From: Amborella trichopoda
Taxonomy: Eukaryota; Streptophyta; Magnoliopsida; Amborellales; Amborellaceae
Direction of reading: 5' to 3'
DNA length: 64,000 nt
NCBI RefSeq assembly: GCF_000471905.2
Contig: NW_006498220.1
Location: 2,346,610 to 2,410,609 of the forward strand
Shown here: in pieces, positions 12,901-26,779 of the stretch
Position numbering within the stretch: position 1 is the stretch's first letter
Layout: each line of letters starts with the position of its first letter
The notes under the pieces: generated by a model
Databases searched by the model: none
The model's input: the letters and a program-made list of their open reading frames with translations, nothing else
What the model was told of the DNA's origin: nothing
Translations under genes and position numbers: made by a program

Positions 12901-15900
12901 CGGTTGTGTAGACTGCAGTGCCTAGGCGGGAGCCTAGAAGCAAGGCACTTGTGTTCGCCACTTAGGTTCTACCTAGGCGTTTTAGGCTGCTGGGTGGCCA
13001 TGGAACTAATGGAACTTAAACTCCATTATCTCAAAGACAAATGGATCTTACATACTTTGGAGAAAATAGAGATTAGCAGTTTGATACTTGGAGCCCAAAA
13101 AACATTTCTAACATTATAAAAAGCTTTTAAACAACTACAAATTTCTCCTGCTCTCTGCTAATCAACATCAAATGGTACTAAGATAGACATTGATTCCCAT
13201 TGAGTAAAGCGAGAAAATCTCTTTTAGTTCTAAGTCAACCTCTAGCATCTTGTATGTTGAGTTCCATCGAGTTGGAACGTCAAAACATATATTTATTTTA
13301 CTTTCAATCCTAAGGAGGTTGATTCCCTCATTAAATATGTATTGCCTTCCTTGAGATGCCTTAATGAACTTGATAATATCTTGGATCTTTTCAACTATCA
13401 ATATATTACGCCTAAACCATCGTGCATAATAAGATTTAGAATATGGGCACAACAACGCACATGAAATATCTTATTTTCAAATAAGTGATGTCTTTCAAGA
13501 TAATTTAGTAATTAGAGATGTTGCAACTACATCATTGGATGATGCAATGCCTAAAGTTCTATTAAACAACTTTTGTTCAATATTCCAATGCATCAATAAA
13601 TCTAGGAAAACAGTAGCAATGGCGTCTCCTTTATGAGGAGCTGGCACATATACCAAACTAAGGATTCGTTTTTTGCAATAGCCATGCATCATCAATGTAA
13701 TGGGCAGTTAAGCATAGATAACCTTGATTGTAACATGAGTATCATATGTCTGTGGTAAGGCTAAAACGACTGGGGATCTTCTCTAACCGCTTGTGCAATT
13801 TCTTAGTTTCCTTTTTATAAATTTTCATGATGCCGGATTTTATGGTATTGCTGGTAACCATCTTAAATAATGGTTGTAGGTTTCTTACAAAAGTACTAAA
13901 ACCAATGTGCTCGACAATTGTAAAGGGCTTGATCATTTAAGATGATCAATTTGGCTGATCATTTCTACTTCGCGCTTAATTAAATTTAAAGTTGCTCAAA
14001 CCCCCTTCCCCTTTTTCCAAAGAAGCCACTAACATTTGCTAACTTGGACCTAGGCGCAATTTGTTAGGACATCTATCTAGGTGCTTTTTTTTCAATGGCT
14101 AGTCCCATGTGTACTAGCCCCAACTAACTGTTTCTGACAATGTTTACGTGCAGCTTTTAGACTACCATTGGCCTGTTTAATTTTTTTCAAACTTATCCCA
14201 AACTTAATAACTTGTTTTACATTTAGCGAATGAGGTATTATGCGTTGGCATATCTACTATTTCAGTCTCTTGATTTTCTCCATCAACAGACATATAAAAA
14301 GTCAATTGTTCAAAAATAGCCGAAATACCATGGCGACCTATGTTAAAAAAAAAAGCACACAATAGTTTGAAATACATATTTATTATAAAAAACATGATTG
14401 TAATAAGAACACAATAGTATCAAAGAAGAATATAGCACTATAGTATCAAAGAAGAGAAAGATCATCAACTGATGTCACTCCATGTCCCTCCCATCTTGAG
14501 AATTTCTTATCATAATAGTTAGAGTAATAATTATGGCAACACATAATGAAGGCGATTTCATATATGCATATGTTCAACTAATCGTATAAAGAAATAATAA
14601 TGAATGAATTAAAATTATTTATAAAAAATATTGGCATCATTAAATGATAAATAATAAGTTAAAACATAATTATGTAATTAATTTAATTCATTATAATAGT
14701 TCTGTTTAGTTCTAATAATAATAGTTCTTACTAAGGGTAGGGCCCTTGATAGAGAAAAATGGAGGAACATGATTCATGTGGCCGACCCCAAATACTTGGG
14801 ATAAGGCTTGGATGACGATGATGATGAATAATAGTTCTGTTTTGAGAGAGAGAGAGAGGTACTGCAGTAGAGTGATTCAATTATTTTGCCCCATTCCTTG
14901 TGAAGAAACAGCAAGAGAAGGCTAAATAGGTTCAAATTAGAAGAGCTCTCTTATAAGTAATAATTTAGGTTAGGTGCAAAGTATTAGCGGAGTACAATCC
15001 CACCATTAATATGGCCCCTTCTAGATTCTAGAAGTTTAAAATAAAATAAAATAGAGATAATTTCAAATACAATGGATAACAACTACATATTTAAAGATGA
15101 AAAAAGAATGATGCTTTCAAAGCCAAAAAAGTTTCCAATTTCTAAAGATTAAACCAAAGCAAAAGCAACAAATACCATCACTTTGTCTCATTAATAGTTA
15201 AACAACAAAACAAATAGAATCCAAATAAATAAAAAATAAATCATCATCATTGTCAAAGCCTTTTCCCAACTAATTGGGGTCGGCTACAGAAATCCTAGTT
15301 TGTCATTCTGCTCTATTAAGGGCCATACCCTCAATGAGACCATAAGTCCCCATATCGTTTCTTACTACTTCCACCTATGTTCTTTTGAACCTACCCCTTG
15401 CCATTTTTGAACCTTCCACTTGAACTAACTGGCCATGTCTGTGTCACACATGGCCAGCCCACCTAAGTCTACACACTCTCATCTTATCCGCTACTGTTGC
15501 CACACCTAAATTTTCTTGAATGTATTCATTTCAAATTTTATCCCTTCTTGTCTTGCCATTCATCCATCTCAACATCCTTATCTCTAATACACTCATTCTA
15601 ATTTTTTTTTTTGACTGTCCAACATTCCACCCTATAGAGCAAAGCTGGTCTCAGCTGTTCTATAGAACTTGCCTTTCACCCACCCAGCTCTAATTCTATG
15701 TGCGACATCTTTCTCAATCTCTCCATATTCTTGGATTATTGACCTAGGGGTATCTCCTGGCCGTCAATCTTAAATTGTTAACTACTTCCTCATCTCAACT
15801 CCTGTTATTGCTAAACTTGCATTCCATATACTCTTTCATAGTCTGGCTAATTTTAAAACCTTTAGATTCTAGAGCATCCATCCAAAAGTTCTAACTTTGT

Positions 15901-17273
15901 GTTGATACCATTTCGGGTCTCATCAATCAAAACTGTCATCTGCAAACAACATGCACCACATTACCTTATCTTGTAGGTGCCTAGTTAAGTCACTCATAAC
16001 TAAGACAAAGAAGTATGGGCTCAATGCTCCCCTGATGTAGACTTATTGTCACTTAAAACTCACTCGGCTCTCCACTAGTTCGTACACTAGTTGGAGCGCC
16101 ATCGTACATATCTCTCACCAAGTCGATGTAGTGACTGGTAACTCCTTTCTTTTCCAACACCTACCAAATTAAATCTTGAGGTACTCTTTGACAAACTTTC
16201 TCTAGATCAATAAAGACCATGTGGAGGTCTTTTCCCTTTGTCCTAAACTTCTCAATCAGTTGCTTAAGTAGGAAAATAGCCTCGGTTGTCGCCCTCACTT
16301 GTTTCATGCCTTAGTCATTGCTCAATCACTCTCTCTCAGAGCTTCATATTGTGGCTCATAAATTTGATCCCTTGGTAGTTCACACAATTCTGTATGTCTC
16401 CTTTACACTTGTAATTAGGTACTACAATACTTTTCTCCATTCGTTTAGTGTTTTCTTAAAAAAATAAATAAAAGATCTAAATTTCTCAGCTTTATCACCT
16501 CAAGCAAATAACGTTTCTTGACCTAGTTCTCAATTACAGAGTGGTCTTGGTAGCTTCACGAGTAACCCTGAATCTCAGGAAACGAGGATGCAACTGATTG
16601 CGGAGATTTAGGGTTAAGGTTTTGAAGCGGATAATTGAAAGGCAAGAGCTTTTGTTGGATCCTATAATTTCCTAGAATTTAAGGGTCAGAATTTCATGTT
16701 CAAGGAAGAGGGAGATTGGAGAAGAGCGTTACTACGTTAGGGAGACTACAATGCCATTACTAAATCCTCAGGGCTTAATCTGAGAGACCGACCATTCATA
16801 CATTTTTGTTCAAACTTTTGGTTAATGAAAGATAGAGCAAAAGTAAAAGAGAGGGATAGACTGAGAGAGAGGGTTCCATTTTGGGTTTAGAGGTTAGAGA
16901 GAGAGAGAGAATCGACCTATTTTCAAATACAGGGAGAGGGTTCTGCATTTAGGGTTTAGACCTTTTTTTTTAGTAGATAGGTTTAGAGTTTAGAGAGAGA
17001 GAGAGGATATGTTTAGAGTTTAGAGAGAGTGAGATATCCTACTTGTTATAAGTGTGTGACTGTTAGAGAGAGAGAGAGAGCTTGCTTGGAGATGAGCGAG
17101 AGCGTACTTGCAATCAGTGATGGGGAGGAGTGAGAGAGGGAAATTGAAACCTAAAAGAGAAAGTGAGTTGGTGAGAGGATTAATCCCCACCGTTCATCTT
17201 ATTAAAGAATAATGCAGGGGATTAAACACCTACTTCAAAAATGTATTTTATATATATGTATATACAATTAATA

Positions 17274-17310
<37 letters not shown>

Positions 17311-20300
17311 CAAGTGCATGTGCGTTTTTAATAAAATAAGGTTGAGTCAGAGTCAGGGTCAGGGTCTTGGTCGGGTCGACTTGGACCCGGACCCAAACGG
17401 AATTCAAGTCGGGTCCAAGATCTGGACCCAGCTTGACCCGCTGGGTCCAAATCTTGGACCCATACCTGGACCCGGGCTGGGTTGACCCACTAGACCCAAT
17501 TGCCACCCCTACTCTAGACACCATTTGACTATAGTCCATGCATAAAATTCACATTGATTCTTGGTAAAGCCCTCTCGCAAGCCACGTACTAGTTCCATTA
17601 TACCTATCTCACAAAGGCCTAAACATTGCCCAAGACTCCATAGCCTCCAAGCCACTTTCATGGGCTGATCATAGTCCCGTTTCTCCACTAGATCAGCCAC
17701 CATTTGGTGTCCATTGGAGCTTCATAAGCAGGGTCACAACATACCTCACTATGCACCCCACTTGCATGGTTGGTTGAATTGATATTGGCCTTCAATTTCT
17801 CCCATTGAGTGGCATGCCAAAGCCAAGGAATACCAGCCCACTTTGATCACATTCATGTCAGCCCTTTGCACGACTTTGGATGCTTGTTTAGGGTGTCATC
17901 TTGGAGCTTCCCACCAAATTGAGCAAGGACCTTGATCCGTGTGTTATCAATCATTGTCATCTGGCAAATGGGTGTGTGGGGTCCAATTGAGGTAACTTTG
18001 GGCAATTTGCTTTATTTGGCTTCTCACAGTTCTCAGGTGTTTGGTGTTTGATTTTGTTTGTGAGATTGCAAAATGTGTCCATGTATTTATGTTATGGTCA
18101 TGTTCTTTGTAATTGGTTGCATGCAATAGTTGCATTGACATTGTTAAGTAGAGATTGTCCTGTGATTGCAACTCTACTTTTTAATTGAATGGTAAAGAAG
18201 TGTCGGGCCAAGCTGGGGTGGTTCTTTGGCCTTCATTTTAGTTGTAATTGAGTTTGTTGTGGATGTCAAATGATGTGTATGCTGCTGTTTTTGTATGTAA
18301 TTGGCAATTGTAAGTAGACTAACTTGATGCTTGATTGAAAATTTTAAAAAGTTGACACCTGGCAAGGTCTACAAACCAACCTAAAAAGCAGCCCAATCTG
18401 GTCAGACTTCAACTAGCTGAACCTCAGCAGCAGAGATGGATGAGATGGGATCAGGGGTTGTGGTAAGTGCAGGAGGACACCTCTAGCATGAACGGAGGGG
18501 TCCAAAGCCTTCCAACTCGGAGGTCATGAGTACAACAGAGTAGGGGCTGCTTGAGTCCGATGGAGGGGTAACACAAGTGAGGAACCGCATATTTCAAACT
18601 GGAATCGTGGCCTGCAATCCAGATTGCCAGCTGGGCTAGATATTTCTTTGCTGAATCGGTTGTATCACTCCATGTGGCATCCTTTGATAGTTAACCTATC
18701 TTTGATGGCGATCCATCTTTTTGCTACATCTGCATCACGTGTCTCTGATTCCTGTTCCTCCATTTGATGGGGTGAATTCCAGTAATGTGTCCTGTGGACT
18801 ACCGTCTCCAATCAACCATGGTCTGTGGCATATGAATGATTATTGTATTCCTCGATACTGTGACCCTACCATGAATGATTAGTGTATTCCCTGATACTGT
18901 GCACACCATGGTGACCATCGAAAAGCATACCAGAGTTTGGCCTCCCTATTCAGCTTGATCTATGGTAATTTCAAAGCGCATCTCAGCTACATGCATGTCC
19001 ATTTTTTAAATGACTATGTGACTGAGTTTGAACTAAGAGGGAAGCAATACAAGCTCATTGAATGACCAAAAAATCTTAATATCACCATCAAAATTGTTGT
19101 ACTGTGTGAACCAATGAAATAACAAACAAATAATAAAATTAATCAAACTTGTGTATACAAAGAGATGTAATTTAAGGGTTATTTGTACCAATCAATACGC
19201 GTTAAAAAATCCCAATATTAGAATGTTATCCCTAATTTCCACCTACCTGAATCTTTAGCTGTGATTGAATTACTCTATCTTGCTCTTTGCAATGATACTT
19301 CTGGTTTAGGGAAAAGAAGATTTCACTGGTTTACTCTTCCTCTTTTTTGAGGAAATATGGTTTTTGGGAGAGTGTTATTTTTCCTGGAATATGTTGGAAA
19401 CAATTTAATAAGTTTTTCTTATTTCTTGGGAATATGCTTTTGTTGATGAAAATTTGATGAAATGTTAAATAAAAAATCTTGATTTAATCTCATTCTTAGT
19501 AAACTTATCTCGAAACTAAAACTCTCAGTAATCCAAACAAGAAGCAAAAGGAATTCAAGAAAGTTTAAAACTGAGCACAGTAAAAATTAAAAAGCGAAAA
19601 AGATTTTTTAGAAATTATTTATTTCAAAAAAGGAAAAAGTTGATTTATATCAGTTATTCCAAAAAAATGTGTTTTTTTTTAATGTTTTGAAGAACTCGAA
19701 AGTTTTTTATAGATTTCAAAAAATCTCATATTTTTTAAAAAAGATCTTGTTTTAATCTTTAGACTTGCTAACTATGTTCTGAACTCATCTCCTGGGCCAC
19801 TTCCAGAGTGCATAGGCTGATGCTTTTTCAGCATTTGGGCAAATAAGGTTTGTAGACTAGGCCAGATGTTGGTCGGTAGTGGCTGGGACTGGGTTTGGCT
19901 CTGACGGAGAGGAAAGCTCACCTGGTTGGGGTCATTTTTGGAGTTGGGTATGCTTTGTGCAACCTTCTGCAACACTTGGTTGGATGAGGTGGCTGAATTG
20001 GCGGTTTCCCCATTGATAGATTTTATGAGATGGACATGGACATGGTTCTTGTAGAGCTTTGCGAGGGGCCATGCATTTTTGTTAGGAGTTTCCAGAGAAT
20101 CATACTGAGTCCTATCCTTCCGAGAGGGGGACCTGATCTCTGTGGGAGCCATGGGAACAATCCTTCTTTGTTGATGGATGCTAATGATATGAAGCCATTT
20201 GTTTGGCAGAGCCATGTATGTCTTGCCTTGTTTAGGGACTGAGCCCAGTTTGAGGGTATTGGGGCAAGACCAGGGTAAGTTGCCAACATAATTGGGAGGA

Positions 20301-23300
20301 TATGGGGCAGAGGGTCCAGCAGCATATTCCTTCTCTACTAGAATAGAAGTTTTCCTTCAAAGTTGCAGTGCAAGAGGTTTCGGAAGCGATCATATGGTTT
20401 CTGACTGTTGCTGTACTGTGGAAACCTTAATTTCACTTGCTCTGGTTTTCAAGACCTTTGTGAAGTGATTATTCTAAGACATAAGCTTTGAGCTATGAGT
20501 TCATTTTTGTTTATCATTGAGTCATTTCTACATTCCACTGTCCCTCCATCACCATCCAACCCATTTGATTGATTTGGTGATAATCCTGGTATCTTGTCCT
20601 ATGGATCAGAATATATTTTTTCAAACACTTCTTGTAATTTTGGGAATTTATGAACACACTTTTTATACTTTTCTGTGTCCTGTTATAAACTAGGGATATC
20701 TGGCTTACACTTCTATCGCATTCAATGTAACTTAATAGAAAAAAAAGTGTTTTCTGAAATAATTTTTTTTTTCTGGTCATGCTTTGCTCTTTTTGCCCCT
20801 TTTCTAAGTTGATCTAAAATCAACTAACAAGATGTATTGTTGAGACCTTCCTAGATTTAGATTATTTCAAGTGCAAAGTCTCTTTATATTCAGATTTTCA
20901 AGTGAAAAACCTAAAAAATTACAGCAAACACCTGTAATAATCAGTATTCTCCTTGTAAGTGCCAGTCCTTTGTTGAAATTTTTTGGTTTTTTTTTCTCTT
21001 CCTCTCCCCTTTCTTTCTTTAATATCCTCACTAAACGAGCAGGTTTTGCATGGGAACCCACCTGCTGTATTAATGTCAGAGTGTCTGCATTGGGCTCAAA
21101 GAGTATAAAGTCTATGGTTTACATTCCAGCTGTGAGCATGAGTGCAAGACTACCTATGATGATGCTTAACTCTATACTCTAATTCGGAATATTCTATGAT
21201 GTAATACTGATTTGCATATATTCTAATTTGGGAGATTCTATTATGTAATACTGATTTGCATTTTATCTCGTTACTGCCAATTCTGCCTGGTGTCATGCCG
21301 AGTGCCGCTCCCTCTCTCCTGCACCTAGGCACTTGTGCCGGAGGCACAAGATGGGCACCCTTGCCCTCTCCTCTGGTAACACCATGCTCAAACCCCTTCC
21401 CTGAGTGTGTGGACAATGCATGAGTGGTAGCATCATCTGTTGAGAATTCAAAACAAACGTTTGTCAAAGCTATGGGTCTTCTTGGTGTTATTATAGTTTC
21501 CTGCCATTACTCCCAGAAACCTCGGTAGTTAGTAATATGCCCAAAGTTGTCTTGTCAAGACGCTGTCTAGTGGATGATTGTTAGTGTTTTTTAGTGGTTA
21601 CAGATTCTTTTTATTTTTTTCCCTCTGGCTATTTGTAGTGGAAATCCTGTTCACAAAGAAGCTAACTGTGTTGCTGATAAATTGAAGTTACGAGTGTAGC
21701 TGGGGAAGGGATTGGCATTTGGATTTTTGCCACTGGAGTTGTTGATGTACTGTCCTCTTTCTTTCCTTCAAACTTGAACATTTTTTATTTTAACAATAAA
21801 TCAACGTACTTCTTTTGGTATGGTTAGCTCATTGGACATTTTCTGTTGCTTTGCTTCTTGAAGTTACTGCACATGGAAATGGGGATTTATCAGAAAAGAA
21901 CAAATATGGAGATTGCTTGAAACATTTGCGCAATGCTATGAGGAATGTGGAATGGAACTTTTAAATGCTTGTTGTTATATTAAATGTTTCTGATCTTTGA
22001 TCTTGAGGAAAATGCACGTGGCTTCATTACCTAGTATATGGAAATGTGGTAGTTAGTTCTCAATTCATTCAGTGGTACTGCTTTATCGGTTTGTTTCAGA
22101 TGCAACTCAACTCCCACAAGATGTTCTTATCCACATATTCAGTTTCCTGGATGGACGGTCTTTGGTCTCTGCTGGACTTGTGTGCTGGTGTGCCCCTATT
22201 AAGAACCAGAACTAAATCTCCTGTTCCGGTTTCATTTTGCTTGGGTAATAGTCCCTTACAAATAATGTTTTATTTTTTAGGTTATGGAATTCAGCAGCAA
22301 GTGATAACAAACTGTGGCGATCACAATACACCCGCCTTTTTAATGACATTGAGTTATATTGTGCTGAAGAAGGGAAACGGCAGGATCCAAATTCAGAGAA
22401 GCCAACAAATACCTTTAAAGAAGAAAAAAATGTGGATTCAAGTGCAAATATTAGTTGGAAAGAGGCTTTTAGGAGTAAATATGTAGGTATGTTTACTTAA
22501 TCCTTCTAAAGAATGTGACACATACTTTAATTTTATTCTGTGAGCCATCTATAAGCAGCGTGAATGGTTCTTGTACATGTTTTCTGCAATGTTAATTGCC
22601 TTTCGGGATTGTATGTTTTCCAGACCTTCTGGAATTGTCACAAAATGCTGGACCCAACAATCCAGCATTTTAGGTTGATTTTATTCTATATTTTTCGAGC
22701 AACAATTATCTGACAGGCTTATGAAAATGAAATTAGAGAATAATTTGGAAGGTCCATACGACATTGTTATACTTTCCACACCTCTTCATTATCAAGTTTC
22801 CAGATTTGAAAAGATTGTTTTGGAATCCAAACATTCAAATAGACTGTATTTTTTTTGTTTTGCCTTTTCCAATTTGAAGATCATAGTTCATGTTCTCCTT
22901 TCTCTTTTTTAAATCATAGTGGTTTCAGTTGGGTTGACTACTTTTCTCTCTTGTTGCCACTCTATTAATGCTGTTATATGCAATCTCAATAAGAAACTTT
23001 ATGTTGCCTATTCAAATAATTCAACGATCACATAAGTGATTGTTATGTCATACTTGAAATATCTTATGCTTCTACATATTGTGCGTAGTATGATGTTATT
23101 AGGACTGGACCTATGATTAAACTGGTGAAGGCATTGGTTTGGTTCGACCGGACTCATTCACCTGTTAGGAGATCACATAATTTAAAAATAAAAAAGGGAA
23201 AAATGCAAAAAAAAGAAGACTAAAAATAGAGAAAATTATGAAAAAATCCAGAAAATTTAGAAATTCAGAAAAATTAAATTACTTGGAATAAAAAAAATTT

Positions 23301-26300
23301 TAACACACCATAATATTGGGAAAAGGGAAAAATAACATTATAGTTCACATCTCCTAATCTGCACATTCCATGGGCCACACCTTGGTACAAACTACAAATT
23401 ACGCTACTAAGTCCTATGTATTTCCTACGTATTTTACTAAAATAAATTAATATTTTTCTTTTTCATTGTTATCTCCTTCCGCTTCATGTACATCACCTTC
23501 CTCATAATTAAATTCCATCCCCAATCATCATGTCCACCTATAAAGTTGCAAAGGAAGTTATCAATGTTTCAATTTAGAGTTTCAACTCTTTTTTTTTGAA
23601 CAGGCTTTTCTTGTTTTAGCTAAATTATAGATACCCCTCCAATTTGTACTTTCTAGGCATATGTCCCCCACCCACCCACCCCACCAAAAAAAAAACCTTT
23701 TATACCACAATTTAACCCTAACACTGTTTTTTTTTCCTTTTGCACCCATCCCCCTCTAAAAAATCCATTGTTTCTATTTTTCCAAATGTGAACAAATAAT
23801 AAAAGAAAAGGGGATGAAAGGTTTGAATTAGTGGGATCGATGGCCTGAATCACACCGTCAAATGGTCAGATTATTGCTCGAAGAAATAGGTTTTTCAGTT
23901 GGGGTGGTGGGCATTTTTTGAGAGAGAGAGAGAGAGAGAATTGCCAAAACTTGTTTTCTTAAAAATTTCATTCTAACCCTCAACCCCTCCCAAAGCATGT
24001 AATGTCCAAAATACCCATTTACATTTTAAAAAATGGGTTTCTTCATTATTTTCTGCCCCCATCAGGACTGGGAGGTTCAATCGTGGACTGGCCAATCCAC
24101 TAGTTCACCAGTTCGACAAGCCGGTTGACCTGTCCAGCCTCGATTCACTGGACAGGCCAATCCAAAGGGCTGGGCCGGACTGGTTTGAGCATTGGTTCAC
24201 TAGTCCACCAGTCGAACCGGCCAGTCCTGTCCGGTTTTTCAATCCCTTTTTAGTTTGCAATGAATTTTTCATAATGAAAATTAACATTTTGTTGCTATTT
24301 AGTTTAAAAATAAATTCACTATAACTATTTATGCATGGTTTTAATAAATGGGATCAGGATTCACTTTACTCCCATTCCAATTGGCTCAGTAAGACTCAAG
24401 CCTTACTATAATAAGTTGAGCCCTAACGAAACTTAGCGGCTCAGAGTTATCCTAAGGTCGATTGGCCTGGTGAGTCCCAAGTCAACCAATTGTGTTTCTA
24501 AACTGTTCTTTTGCATGCATGAACAGTTTATTGTCATGCATTTTTTATTTTCTAACTTGCTCACTTCCATGTCATTTTACTCTCTTGCTAGGAAAATCGT
24601 CGAGGAGTTTTGCATCAAACAGGGGCTATTGTTGCAATTGCAGATCTGTAATTTGGCTCAATGATATGAAATGTTCAAATCTTCATGGAATTTCAAAAGA
24701 TGGAGATGCTCAATGGAAAGTAAAACCAATATCACCTTCAGAGGTAGCATGGCATATTAAATTGATGTTATGTGGGTGCATCATTTATAGCATACAGAGA
24801 CTGGGATGGGTTATTGATCTTATGATTCATCAGATAATTCTGTCATATTGTTATATGCAGTTTTATGTACTCCATCTACAATATACTGACTATAAAGTAT
24901 GTGAACTTTTTGATGGTGAACTGCATAACCTTTTGGGCCATTGTTGAAATCTCAATAATTGATTTTTTTATATTTTTGTTGATGATCATTACCATTGGTA
25001 TTAACTGGTAGATGTTTCTTGGTCATGTAGCATTGTCAACTGATGGATTCTAGGTTTCTGAGGTGTGGATTCTCTTGAAGTGAATGTGTGGTTCAGACAA
25101 TCCTTTGCCTATTTATCGATTTGGGTGTTTTGTGGGCAGTGGATTGGAGAGGGTTGGTATGCTGATAGGTGTTATTGACTCCCTAGGAAACCTCGGATTG
25201 AACCTTGGTTATTCTTTTTGTGGAAAACATGATGAGGTGTAGGATAAGAAATAGGAAGACGAAATCACCTTACCTGCCATATAGCTATCTGACTCCAGTA
25301 CGTATGGAATAAATTGGCCTGTATTCTACCTTAGTATTTGATTTGGAAGTGCTCTCTTGATGTCAATCTAGAGACTAAATGGTAGCTTTATTAATTGTGC
25401 TTCAAAACAATTTCAAGATTAGTATGGACTATTTCATTGGTTTGTCTTTTGTAGTCCTGGGGTTGTTTTTGCTTTGTGGTCATGGGATCATAAAATGTTA
25501 ACACCCAAAGACCATTATAACAATTGAGATCCCAAGGCCTACCTTATACCTCACGACCCTCTTTTTTTCTTCTCTCCACCTTTTTGGTGATGTGAGACTA
25601 ATTAACGTTCTAGTACCAAGGGCTGACACAATTCTCATGTGACATGTGCATGATCTCATGTATGACATTGACATCATACTCATTTTATACATGTCAATTG
25701 GGGAGAGTATGTCTTGAGCCCCTTGTTTCCATGGTCTTAACCCATTTCTTCTTACTTAGACGATGATTTTTTCTTTCTTACTCTCTCGCTAAAGTGTACG
25801 AGCTTTTGTTCGTATGGCATGCTACATGCTTCCTGCTGTTTTATCAGGCATTTATGGTAGCATTTTAATCATCGAATTTTAAGAAATGCGAGATTGTGTC
25901 TCATTTGCAGTGAGAGACACTTGTTATTATTTGCGAATTATTGTTTCCAATTGAGGTTTATTGGTATTATTATCAATTGGAAGACATGCAAGTATTTGGT
26001 GTTGTGGTTTTCTTCAAGTCATTTGAGCATGTAATTCAGAGACTCAAGATAAGTTTTTCTGATTTGGCTGTAATGTGGGGGTGTACTCGTGGGGACTGAT
26101 TATGCCTAGGAGAAATTAAATATTATTGTTATTTGATGTCAAAAAATTAAGGATATCATTGTGTCCTCATTAGCTACAGTTGTCCTTATTAGCTAAAGTC
26201 GTATGAGATTTTTGGGAAAGAAATTATATTTGGGGCTTGGTAAATCTATAACCATCTCCATATTGGAATGGGAACTCATGGTGAACTCATGGTGATCCCT

Positions 26301-26743
26301 CCCCCAACAAGTGGGAAACTGTTGAGGGCTTAGGAGCTAATCCCAGAGGAGGCTTCATACTGGCCAAGTTGGTTGAAGATAAGCTCTCATGGGTGCCTAG
26401 TGACTGTTCGGAAGTCACATCAAAAAGTGCTCTTGAACTTATAAGAAGGCATGGAACCAAAAGCAAAACACTCAAGAACATATGAGGAAAACTGGTACAC
26501 CCTACTACCTCGTGGTTCACATGGGTAGCTTATCAAAAAGGCTTCTCGCCGCTGATATAGTGCAAAAATGGGGATTTCATGAGTGTAATAGTTGTTTCTT
26601 ACAACAGTTCAATATCAGAGATCATGATCATCTCTCTTTTTTTCTCTGAGAATATTTAATGTAAAGAAAATTACAGTTCATAAATGCTGCTGTTTGTACA
26701 AAAAGTTGGGCAGCGATGCCTGCTGGTTTCAGAAGGGAGAGAG

Positions 26744-26779
<36 letters not shown>

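Larger units (their letters stand above)
954..22099 (+). other. Giant intron 1 (21,146 bp) of the F-box gene
   Basis: The intron runs from donor gtaata to acceptor ttgtttcag. It is filled with transposons listed separately: a copia element, a copia 3' remnant, nested hAT elements and RTE pieces. Between them the DNA is AT-rich and anonymous. In most plants introns of ordinary genes are a few hundred bases long, so this one has grown by repeated insertion (inference). Confidence 0.75.

Noticed and set aside
16600-16960. TTTAGGG words suggesting interstitial telomere DNA
   Set aside because: Only isolated single units among GA-rich text, no array.
17222-17539. 105-codon minus-strand open frame
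   Set aside because: It translates the GGGTC block and the TG/TA microsatellite; low complexity, not a gene.
17509-17960. Minus-strand text around [15 protein letters not shown] as a transposase or gene remnant
   Set aside because: I could not tie it to any family; calling it would be invention.
19772-20325. Possible new minus-strand gene
   Set aside because: Two overlapping frames without motifs; no promoter or splice support. Kept only as a low-confidence feature.
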